From Seohaeicola zhoushanensis (GTDB lineage: Bacteria > Pseudomonadota > Alphaproteobacteria > Rhodobacterales > Rhodobacteraceae), in the NCBI RefSeq assembly GCF_014656415.1, contig NZ_BNCJ01000015.1, positions 1 through 64,000 on the forward strand: a stretch of DNA of 64,000 bases. The letters are read 5' to 3'. The position numbers were made by a program, and so were the translations under genes. The notes below the pieces were generated by a model. It saw only the letters and a program-made list of their open reading frames with translations. It was not told where the DNA came from and made no database searches. The stretch's first letter is position 1; every line of letters starts with the position of its first letter. Of this stretch, positions 18,434 through 25,517 are shown piece by piece.

Positions 18434-19162
18434 TCAGCCGCGCCCGATGTAGGGCATCTTCGTCGCCATCACCGTCATGAACTGCACGTTCGCCTCGGGC
18501 GGCAGGCTGGCCATGTGCAGCACGCCCTGGGCGGCGTTGGCCACGTCCATCGTCTCGGGCGGCTGCTGCCCGGTGGCAATGGCGCGGGCCTTGAGGTCGG
18601 CCACCATCGGCGTCTCGGCATTGCCGATGTCGATCTGGCCGCAGGCGATGTTGAACGGCCGCCCGTCGAGCGAGATGGTGCGGGTCAGCCCCGTGATCCC
18701 GTGCTTGGTCGCGGTATAGGTGACCGAGCCGGGGCGCGGCACATAGGCCGAGATCGAGCCGTTGTTGATGATGCGCCCGCCCTGCGGATCCTGCCGGCGC
18801 ATGGCGGCAAAGGCGCAGCGGGCGGCAAGGAACATGCCGGTGAAATTGACCGCGACGGCGCGGTGCCAGTCCTCGACCGGGATCTCGTCGATCGGGGCCT
18901 GGGCGGTGAAGATGCCGGCGTTGTTGAACAGCACGTCCAGCCGGCCGACCTGCTGCACGAAGCTGTCGAAGGCCGCCTGCACTGCCTGCGCGTCGGTGAC
19001 ATCGGCCACCAGCGGCACGGCGTTGCCGTGCTGCGCGGCGATCTCCTTCAGCGGGCCTTCGCTGCGGGCGAGGATGCCGACGCGCCAGCCTTCGGAGAGG
19101 AAGAGTTCCGCGGTGGCGCGGCCGATGCCCGAGCTCGCGCCGGTGATCAGGATCGTCTTCAT
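18434..19162 (-). CDS. Short-chain dehydrogenase/reductase
   Basis: A 242-residue classical SDR with NAD(P)-binding TGASSGIG (residues 7-14), NNAG (80-83), catalytic S136, and Y149-x-x-x-K153 in YTATK. A cytoplasmic oxidoreductase on an unknown alcohol or ketone. Basic residues after the glycine motif (ILARS, residues 30-34) lean towards NADP. Its ATG overlaps the stop of the helicase gene upstream (ATGA at 19159-19162), so it is translationally coupled to a DNA helicase, an odd pairing that gives no functional hint. Confidence 0.9.
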   Translation of the reverse strand: MKTILITGASSGIGRATAELFLSEGWRVGILARSEGPLKEIAAQHGNAVPLVADVTDAQAVQAAFDSFVQQVGRLDVLFNNAGIFTAQAPIDEIPVEDWHRAVAVNFTGMFLAARCAFAAMRRQDPQGGRIINNGSISAYVPRPGSVTYTATKHGITGLTRTISLDGRPFNIACGQIDIGNAETPMVADLKARAIATGQQPPETMDVANAAQGVLHMASLPPEANVQFMTVMATKMPYIGRG

Positions 19163-20685
19163 ATTTCCTCGCTTTCCAGGACCAGGTTGGCGGGACCGCT
19201 GCGCAGGTCGTCGATGCGCAGGCCCTCGGTGGGTTTGGACAGACGGTTGCGCACCACCCAGAACAGCCGGTCCGAGGCGCGGGTGATGGCGACATAGGCA
19301 AGCCGCTTCCACAGCGGTTGACCGGCCTCGCTGCGGCCGGTGCGGGCTGCGGCATAGAGGTCGGGGGCAAAGACCTGCACGTTCTCCCATTGCGAGCCCT
19401 GCGCCTTGTGGATGGTGCAGGCCGCGCCGTGCAGGAAGGTCGCGCCCATGCGGGCGGCGAAGGGGATGAAGGGCTCTTCCTCGTCCGGTTTCTCGATCTG
19501 CACGATCGAGGCCGCCGACACCTGCGGCTCCTCGGCGCCGATCACGTGCAGGCGCGAGAAGCCGGGCTTGCGGCCGGGACCGAGGTAGATCACCTGCGCC
19601 CCCTTGATGAGGCCGCGCGCCTCGAGGTCGAGGCGCTTCTTGCGGTGCTTGATCGGCAGCTCGATCCCGTCGCAGATCAGCGGCTCGCCCGGCAGCAGCG
19701 CATCCTCGGGCGCGCCGTAGACGGTGCGGAAGGCGTTGATGAGGCGGATCCGGGTGGCATTGCGCCAGACCAGCACGGGCGAGCGCGCCATCAGGTCGAC
19801 CTCGACCCGCTGGCCCCAGACGACCCGGTCGTCCTTGAGCGACACATCCTCGATCATCCGCTCGAACTGCTCGAAGCCCAGATCGGGGTCGGCCAGCGCA
19901 TGGGCGAGGTCGAGGATCGGGTTGCCGGCCTCCTGGCGGTGGATGCGCGACAGTTCCAGCCGGCGCGGCGCGGGCAGCTTGTCGAAGACCATGCCGCCGG
20001 GGCTGTTCACCGGCGCCAGCTGCGCCGGGTCGCCGAAGAGCAGCAGGGTCGGGAAGATCTCCTGCAGGTCGGTGAACTGCTTCTCGTCGAGCATCGAGGC
20101 TTCGTCGACGAAGCCGATGTCCAGCGGCTCCTCGCGCCGCTTCCAGCCGGTGATGAAGTCCGAGCCGCGCAGCCCGGCGGCGGCCAGCGCGCCGGGGATC
20201 GACTTGTTGCCCTGGAAGAAGGCGAAGGCGCGGTCGAGCGCGGTTTCAGTCAGCCCCTCGACCTCGGGCCGCTCGCCCTCGCCCGCCAGCCAGGCGGCTA
20301 TGCGTTCGTATTCGGGGTCGTAGACCGGGGTATAGAGAATGCGGTGGATCGTCGTCGCCGGCACGCCGCGCAGGCGCAGCACCGAGGCGGCCTTGTTGGT
20401 CGGCGCGAGGATGGCCAGCGTGCGGCGGTCCTTGCGCCGTCGCCCCTCCCAGTCGCCCGAGACCACGTCGAGGCCGGCGGCTTGGAGCGCCTTGTAGAGT
20501 TCGGCCAGCAGCAGCGTCTTGCCCGAGCCGGCCTTGCCGATCACCGCCATCACGCCGCCTCCGGCGGCGGCAGGCGGCATCAGCAGGGCATCGTCGAGAT
20601 TGATGCCGACGCCGCGGAGCATCTCGGTGACGCTGTCGAAGGCGCTGGCCTGGTCGTCGGAAAAGGTAACGGTCGGTGCAGACAT
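19159..20685 (-). CDS. SF1 DNA helicase, RecD-like
   Basis: A 508-residue superfamily 1 ATPase. Walker A is G50KAGSGKT57, motif Ia is APTNKAASVLR (94-104), motif II is DEAS (194-197), motif III is GDPAQLAPV (218-226), and the C-terminal UvrD_C_2 segment has GAACTIHKAQGSQWENV and LAYVAITRASDRLFWV. This is the compact RecD2/Dda-like layout without the long N-terminal domain of RecD2, so a stand-alone 5'-3' helicase is likely. The gene starts 46 nt after the true luxI stop and is coupled to the SDR gene downstream. Confidence 0.88.
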   Translation of the reverse strand: MSAPTVTFSDDQASAFDSVTEMLRGVGINLDDALLMPPAAAGGGVMAVIGKAGSGKTLLLAELYKALQAAGLDVVSGDWEGRRRKDRRTLAILAPTNKAASVLRLRGVPATTIHRILYTPVYDPEYERIAAWLAGEGERPEVEGLTETALDRAFAFFQGNKSIPGALAAAGLRGSDFITGWKRREEPLDIGFVDEASMLDEKQFTDLQEIFPTLLLFGDPAQLAPVNSPGGMVFDKLPAPRRLELSRIHRQEAGNPILDLAHALADPDLGFEQFERMIEDVSLKDDRVVWGQRVEVDLMARSPVLVWRNATRIRLINAFRTVYGAPEDALLPGEPLICDGIELPIKHRKKRLDLEARGLIKGAQVIYLGPGRKPGFSRLHVIGAEEPQVSAASIVQIEKPDEEEPFIPFAARMGATFLHGAACTIHKAQGSQWENVQVFAPDLYAAARTGRSEAGQPLWKRLAYVAITRASDRLFWVVRNRLSKPTEGLRIDDLRSGPANLVLESEEI

Positions 20686-20731
20686 GGCGCGACCCTACAG
20701 GCGCGCGCCCGGCTCCGCCAGTGGCCTTGCC

Positions 20732-21368
20732 TCAGCCCTCGGCGAGACGGGCGAGCGGGGTCGGCGCGCCGAAGGAGCGGTCGAACCAGAGGCGCGACAG
20801 CTCGAGCGAGATGCGGGCGCGGCGGGCGACCTGGCGGCGGGCCGTCTCGGTGAAGGACCAGAGGGCCGACGCTGATCTGCTCGCGGCCTTCTCCGGTGCT
20901 GCCCAGCACCTCGGGCGAGGCACAGATGGCGCGGTAGATGCGCACCATCCGGGCATCGAAGACGCCGACGAAATGGCGCACGCCGAAGCGCGCCATGATC
21001 TCGCCGCCACCCAGCATCAGCGCCGCCGCAACGCGCGGCCCGACCTCCGGCGCCAGGCAGAAACGGGTGCATTCCCAGATCAGCGGGCTGGTGATGGCGC
21101 CGCCGGTCAGGTGGGCAAAGATGTCGTTGACCATGACCCGGCCCGTCGTCGGCAGGAAGCGCATCGAGCCGCCGTGGCGGCCGCCCGGTTCCTCCCAGAT
21201 GACGTAGAGCGGGTTGAGGCTGTCGTAGAGGTCGCGCTCCTCGCCCTTGGCATCCACCGTGACCGGCCAGCCAAGCCGCCCTGCGAATTGAGTGGCACGG
21301 TCGGCGAACATGGACTGCGCCAGCCGGGGATGGCTGGCAAACTGATCGGCGTAGAGATAGCGGAGCAT
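20732..21368 (-). pseudogene. LuxI-type acyl-homoserine-lactone synthase, frameshifted
   Basis: The first part reads as a normal LuxI: R24, F28 and W34, the acidic pair in EERDLYDSLNP, GGSMRFLPTTGR, and E/R in IWECTRFCL are all present at family positions. After GREQISVG the frame slips. The minus strand has CCC (20863-20865) where CC would continue as LWSFTETARRQVARRARI and end at LAEG with a stop at 20732-20734. With one base removed the protein is about 211 residues, normal for LuxI. As given, translation runs in the wrong frame to 20580, giving 262 residues and overlapping the helicase start. It is either a genuine recent loss or a homopolymer sequencing error. Confidence 0.82.
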
Positions 21369-21456
21369 GGCGCGCCTTTCGGTTCCGGGCGGGACACCGA
21401 TAGACGGCCGGGCTTAACGGCGGCTGCGCAGGGCGGTCGGCCTGTTCGGAGGCGGT

Positions 21457-22176
21457 TCACACAACGATCAGGCCGAAGCCGATGGCGCGGGCCACGGCAT
21501 GGGTGGTGTTGAGCGCGCCGAGCTTGAAACGCGCGCTCTCGATATAGACCCGCAGCGTGTGTTCCGAGATCGACAGCGCATCGGCCACCTGGGCGCGATT
21601 GTAGCCCATCGCCAGCAGCGTCATCGCGTCGATCTCGCGCGGGGAAAGCTGGCGCGATTGTTCCGGCGTGCGGGTCGGTTCGAATTCCAGGGCTTTTCGA
21701 TTCATGTAATGCGCCAGCAGGATCAGGTCGCGGCTGTGCATTTCGATGAATTTCGCCCAGGTCTCGTCATCGCTGGTATGATTGACGGTGAACAGCGCGA
21801 ATTGGCCGTTCGGCCCGCGGATCGGAATCGAATAGCCCTGGTTGCCCACCCCGTGCTCGTGTGCATCGCGCAGAAACTCGCGCGCCGCCTTCGAGGACCA
21901 GTCCAGCCGCTTCCAGTCGACCGGGTGGAAGCGCTTGAAGCAGCCGATGACAACCGGGTCTATGCGGATGTAGTTGAGACTGAGGTAGCGGTCTGCCCAG
22001 GCCAGCGAATAGGTGCCGCAGCCATACTGTTCGCCCTTCGCATCTACCCAGTGATAGACCACGTGATCGATCCGGAACACGTCGCGGATCGCGTAAACAA
22101 TGCGGAAAAGGTCCTCAAGCGCGTTGGCCTGCTCCAACTGCCCTAGAATCTGATCCAGCTTCTCCGAGTTCGCCAT
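21457..22176 (-). CDS. LuxR-family quorum-sensing transcription regulator
   Basis: A 239-residue regulator with an N-terminal autoinducer-binding domain (about residues 10-150; WVDAKGEQYGCGTY, FHPVDWKRLDW and GVGNQGYSIPIRGPNGQFALFTVNH) and a C-terminal LuxR helix-turn-helix (about 170-230; LSPREIDAMTLLAMGYNRAQVADALSISEHTLRVY). It would bind an acyl-homoserine lactone and control transcription. Placed 88 nt upstream of luxI on the same strand, the usual pair. The start MANSEKLDQILGQ at 22176 is chosen; an in-frame start at 22239 adds 21 residues. A small gene overlaps its 5' end. Confidence 0.9.
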   Translation of the reverse strand: MANSEKLDQILGQLEQANALEDLFRIVYAIRDVFRIDHVVYHWVDAKGEQYGCGTYSLAWADRYLSLNYIRIDPVVIGCFKRFHPVDWKRLDWSSKAAREFLRDAHEHGVGNQGYSIPIRGPNGQFALFTVNHTSDDETWAKFIEMHSRDLILLAHYMNRKALEFEPTRTPEQSRQLSPREIDAMTLLAMGYNRAQVADALSISEHTLRVYIESARFKLGALNTTHAVARAIGFGLIVV

Positions 22177-22324
22177 ATACTTGGTGTTGTCCTGCCCGAG
22201 ACGATATTTCAGCAGCTGCGACCAAAGTCGTATCGGCAAGCTGTTCGGCCAGGGCCGCCAGGTTGTTGGCCTCTGCGAAGGCCTTCAGGTCTGCCAGAAC
22301 GTCGAGTATCCAGTCGCATTGCAT
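22115..22324 (-). CDS. Small protein gene upstream of and overlapping luxR
   Basis: A 69-codon frame starting MQCDWILDVLADLKAFAEA, with an excellent GGGGGACTC ribosome site, the best in this region. The first 40 residues look like a real acidic, helical protein (NNLAALAEQLADTTLVAAAEI). The last 30 overlap the luxR 5' end in another frame and look random. It could be a true small protein, a leader peptide coupling translation to luxR, or both. No function is known to me. Confidence 0.5.
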   Translation of the reverse strand: MQCDWILDVLADLKAFAEANNLAALAEQLADTTLVAAAEISSRAGQHQVYGELGEAGSDSRAVGAGQRA

Positions 22325-22471
22325 GTCCAGAGTCCCCCGGAAATGATTAACAAGTGGTTAAGCAACAAGGTATCACAGCTTTACATTTCAAAATATTCGC
22401 CGGTTTCACCTCCCCAGAAATAGCGGGGCGGCCAGAGTCTAACCTGCTGAAAAGTGTATACCGAATGCACC

Positions 22472-22510
22472 AATAAAACAAACCCGCGAACCGACAAAGC
22501 GATTCGCGGG
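22472..22510 (-). terminator. Intrinsic terminator of ccr
   Basis: Read on the minus strand, an 8-bp perfect stem CCCGCGAA/TTCGCGGG (22503-22510 with 22483-22490) is followed by TTTGTTTTATT. It starts 24 nt after the ccr stop codon. A clear Rho-independent terminator. The remaining 22325-22470 is AT-richer and presumably holds the luxR-region promoter, which I could not place. Confidence 0.88.
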
Positions 22511-22533
22511 CATATGTTCGCGATCCGGAAGGA

Positions 22534-23820
22534 TCAGCGGCGGGCGTCGAGCACCTCTTCGAGGGTCCGCAGGCCGGTGCGCGGCGACTGGACCAGCACC
22601 GACATGTTGCCGGGCTTGTGCTCGTTGCGGAGCATCTTCATGTGCGCCTGCGGCAGGTCGGCCCAGGTGAAGACCTCGGACATGCAGGGATCGAGGCGGC
22701 GTTCGAGCATCAGCTTGTTGGCGGCGCTGGCCTGCTTGAGGTGGGCGAAGTGGCTGCCCTGCAGGCGCTTCTGGTGCATCCACATGTAGCGGACGTCGAA
22801 GGTGCAGTTGAAGCCCGAGGTGCCGGCGCAGATCACGACCATGCCGCCCTTCTTGACCACCAGCGACGAGACCGGGAAGGTCGCTTCGCCGGGGTGTTCG
22901 AAGACCATGTCGACGCTCACGCCCTTGCCGGTGATCTCCCAGATCGCCTTGCCGAACTTGCGCGCTTCCTTCAGCCACTCGGCGTATTCCGGCGAGTTGA
23001 CCTTGGGCAGCTGGCCCCAGCACTTGAAGTCCTTGCGGTTGATGACGCCCTTGGCGCCCAGGTCCATCACGAACTGGCGCTTGTCCTCGTCCGAGATCAC
23101 GCCGATGGCATTGGCCCCGGCGGTGTTGATGAGCTGGATCGCATAGGAACCGAGACCGCCCGAGGCGCCCCAGACCAGCACGTTCTGGCCCGGTTGCAGG
23201 TCATGCGGCGGGTGGCCGAAGAGCATCCGGTAGGCGGTGGCGAGCGTCAGCGTGTAGCAGGCGCTTTCCTCCCAGGTCAGGTGCTTGGGGCGCGGCATCA
23301 GCTGCTGGCTTTGCACCCGGGTGAACTGGGCGAAGGAGCCGTCGGGGGTTTCATAGCCCCAGATCCGCTGGCTCGGCGAATACATCGGGTCGCCGCCGTT
23401 GCATTCCTCGTCGTCGCCGTCGTCCTGGTTGCAGTGAACCACGACCTCGTCGCCGACCTTCCAGCGCTTCACCTTGTCGCCAACCGCCCAGACGATGCCC
23501 GAGGCGTCGGAACCGGCGATGTGATAGGGCTGCTTGTGGCCGTCGAACGGGCTGATCGGCTGGCCGAGCGCGGCCCAGACGCCATTGTAGTTCACGCCGG
23601 CGGCCATGACGAGGATCAGGACCTCGTTGCTGTCGAGCTTGGGAACCTCGACGACTTCCTGGATCATCGCGGTATTCGGCTCGCCATGACGCTCGCGGCG
23701 GATCGCCCAGGCGTACATCTGCTTTGGCACGAAACCGAGCGGCGGGATCTCTCCCATCTCGTAGAGGTCCTTCTGGGGCGCCTCGTAGGGGGCGATATCG
23801 GGATGCGTATCCAGTGCCAT
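22534..23820 (-). CDS. ccr: Crotonyl-CoA carboxylase/reductase
   Basis: A 428-residue enzyme of the MDR superfamily that reductively carboxylates crotonyl-CoA with CO2 and NADPH to ethylmalonyl-CoA, the key step of the ethylmalonyl-CoA pathway for acetyl-CoA assimilation. MYAWAIRRERHGEPNTAM, VNYNGVWAALGQPISPFDGH, HIAGSDASGIVWAVG and VVHCNQDDGDDEECNGGDPM are specific to Ccr. NADPH binding is at VLVWGASGGLGSYAIQL, and VCAGTSGFNCTFDVRYMWMHQKR follows. MALDTHPDIAPYEAP at 23820 is the expected N-terminus and has AGGAACC upstream. Ethylmalonyl-CoA mutase is encoded 1.7 kb away. Confidence 0.97.
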   Translation of the reverse strand: MALDTHPDIAPYEAPQKDLYEMGEIPPLGFVPKQMYAWAIRRERHGEPNTAMIQEVVEVPKLDSNEVLILVMAAGVNYNGVWAALGQPISPFDGHKQPYHIAGSDASGIVWAVGDKVKRWKVGDEVVVHCNQDDGDDEECNGGDPMYSPSQRIWGYETPDGSFAQFTRVQSQQLMPRPKHLTWEESACYTLTLATAYRMLFGHPPHDLQPGQNVLVWGASGGLGSYAIQLINTAGANAIGVISDEDKRQFVMDLGAKGVINRKDFKCWGQLPKVNSPEYAEWLKEARKFGKAIWEITGKGVSVDMVFEHPGEATFPVSSLVVKKGGMVVICAGTSGFNCTFDVRYMWMHQKRLQGSHFAHLKQASAANKLMLERRLDPCMSEVFTWADLPQAHMKMLRNEHKPGNMSVLVQSPRTGLRTLEEVLDARR

Positions 23821-23894
23821 GCCGGTTCCTAGTCCTTCGCTGTTGTGCCGCAACGCAGAATCATGCGGCGTTTTGCCCGAGATACTGACAGTCA

Positions 23895-23910
23895 CGCAAC
23901 ATTGCAATAG
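23895..23910 (-). promoter_or_regulatory. Possible TTGCAA-type operator upstream of ccr
   Basis: On the minus strand the ccr upstream region (75-90 nt before the start) contains CTATTGCAATGTTGCG, two TTGC half-sites. RamB/ScfR-type regulators of acetyl-CoA and propionyl-CoA genes in alphaproteobacteria bind TTTGCAAA-like sites. The match is partial and no such regulator is encoded nearby. Confidence 0.25.
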
Positions 23911-23957
23911 TATGACTGGCTCTGTTTGAAATTTTATGACCCAGCGGATGCAGAAAG

Positions 23958-25346
23958 TTACTTTGCAGGCGCAGAAAAGTGCGCCTGCCCCGACGGCAGC
24001 AGATGCCGGATCGAGTTGGCGTAGAAGACCAGTACCTCGCGTTCGGCCTCGACAGGCGCGACAAGCCCCGACTCTTCGGTGACGAGTCGCCGTTCCAGCA
24101 GCAGGCGCAGCCCGTATTCGGCGGCATAGGCCTCGCTGTCGCGCGGGATGTGGACATGCGCGCCCGGCAGCGTGTCGACCAGCGCGGCGAAGAGGGTTTC
24201 GAGTTCACCCCGCGACATCGGCCCGTGGCGCAGCAGCAGGGTGCAGACCGCCGGCACCGGCAACACCGGGACGATGGCGCCGATCCGCTGCATCAGCTCG
24301 GCGGCCAGCACCTCGGGGGCGTCGGCTGCGGCGAGCCCCTCGTAGCCAGCGAGCGAGAGCGGCGCGCCAAAGCTGACGGCGGCATAGCCGAAGCGGCGAT
24401 AGCGCCCGGTGACGCGCAGCCAGAGCTGGCGCAGGGCGTTCCGTGTCACCACGCCCAGCCCGGTGTTGAAACGGTGGCCGGGAATATTTGCGGCGGCGAT
24501 CAGGTTGCGATCCTCCAGCACCCGGTCATAGTTCAGGCCGACCGGCACGAAGACCACGTCGCGCTTCGCCGGATCGAAGCCGTCGAGGATGTATTTCAGC
24601 AGGCCGAGCTTCGGCTCCAGCAAGGCCCCCGTGCGCGAGAGGCCGCCCTCGGGGAACATCGCCTGGGTCACGCCGGCCTCGGTCGCCAGTTGCACATAGC
24701 GGGCGAGCACCCGGCGGTAGAGTTCGTTGCGCGACTTGCGGCGGATGAAATAGGCCCCCATCGCGCTAATGAGCCGCGACAGCGGCCAGACCTGCGCCCA
24801 TTCGCCCACCGCGTAGGACAGCGCCGAGCGTTCGGCGGCGAGATAGGTGACCAGCACGTAATCCATGTTCGAGCGATGGTTCATCACGAAGATCACCGTC
24901 GCCTTGGGGTCGATATCCTTCAGCCGGTCGCCCGCGTAATGGCCCAGCCGCACCCGGTAGAGCGCATTCGACAGGAAGCGGGCCAGCCGGATCGCCACGC
25001 CGAAATAGGCCGAGGCAGAGAAGGAGGGCACGATCTCGCGCGCATAGGCGCGGGCCTGTTCGGCGGCGACGTTCTCGGGGATCGCCTCGGCATGGGCATG
25101 ATCGGCCACCGCCTGCATCACCTGCGGGTCGTAGATCAACCGCTGGATCATGTCATAGCGCCGCGCCAGCTTGAACGGCTGGATCGGCCGTTCGAGCCGC
25201 TGGTTCAGCCGGGCCACCACACGTTCGAGCCGGCGGCGGAAGAACCAGCGCACCGAGGGAAAGAGGAAATGCGAGGCGAATGTCACCGCCGCGAAGAGCA
25301 GGATCAGGATGAAGAGCCAGAGCGGGACTTCGACGGTGGTGGCCAT
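23958..25346 (-). CDS. Glycerol-phosphate acyltransferase family protein (PlsB/PlsC-like)
   Basis: A 462-residue membrane-associated acyltransferase. An N-terminal hydrophobic segment (residues 8-27, WLFILILLFAAVTFASHFLF) anchors it. The catalytic H-x4-D is in NHRSNMDYVL, and the substrate-binding FPEGGLSRTG follows about 75 residues later, as in PlsB and PlsC. FVPVGLNYDRVLEDRNL is a PlsB-like segment, so glycerol-3-phosphate acylation is the best guess. At 462 residues it is longer than PlsC and shorter than E. coli PlsB. The start MATTVEVPLWLF is preferred over a TTG 16 codons upstream. It lies between ccr and ecm. Confidence 0.82.
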   Translation of the reverse strand: MATTVEVPLWLFILILLFAAVTFASHFLFPSVRWFFRRRLERVVARLNQRLERPIQPFKLARRYDMIQRLIYDPQVMQAVADHAHAEAIPENVAAEQARAYAREIVPSFSASAYFGVAIRLARFLSNALYRVRLGHYAGDRLKDIDPKATVIFVMNHRSNMDYVLVTYLAAERSALSYAVGEWAQVWPLSRLISAMGAYFIRRKSRNELYRRVLARYVQLATEAGVTQAMFPEGGLSRTGALLEPKLGLLKYILDGFDPAKRDVVFVPVGLNYDRVLEDRNLIAAANIPGHRFNTGLGVVTRNALRQLWLRVTGRYRRFGYAAVSFGAPLSLAGYEGLAAADAPEVLAAELMQRIGAIVPVLPVPAVCTLLLRHGPMSRGELETLFAALVDTLPGAHVHIPRDSEAYAAEYGLRLLLERRLVTEESGLVAPVEAEREVLVFYANSIRHLLPSGQAHFSAPAK

Positions 25347-25441
25347 ATGCGTTTGTTGCAAGGGGCGCAGGCGCCGTAAACCATTATCGCTCAAGCTTTG
25401 GACGGATTCCGGGCAGCCCCGTCATGCCGCAGCGCAGCGAA

Positions 25442-25470
25442 TTGACATTTACCGATCATTTCTGCTTAGA
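25442..25470 (+). promoter_or_regulatory. Candidate ecm promoter
   Basis: A perfect TTGACA -35 hexamer at 25442-25447 is followed after 17 nt by CTTAGA (25465-25470), a weak -10. It lies in the divergent gap between the acyltransferase gene and ecm, 48 nt before the ecm start. The strong -35 with a poor -10 suggests an activated promoter. Confidence 0.4.
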
Positions 25471-25517
25471 AGCTCTCAGCGCAATAAAATTACCCATCCA
25501 GTCGAAAGGCCTCCGTG

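Noticed and set aside
20580-21368. LuxI read as a 262-residue protein with a unique C-terminal extension
   Set aside because: The extension after GREQISVG is Arg/Pro-rich out-of-frame sequence, while the correct LuxI C-terminus is present one frame away.
21369-21456. A lux box between luxR and luxI
   Set aside because: No 18-20 bp dyad of the lux-box type could be found in the 88-nt gap.
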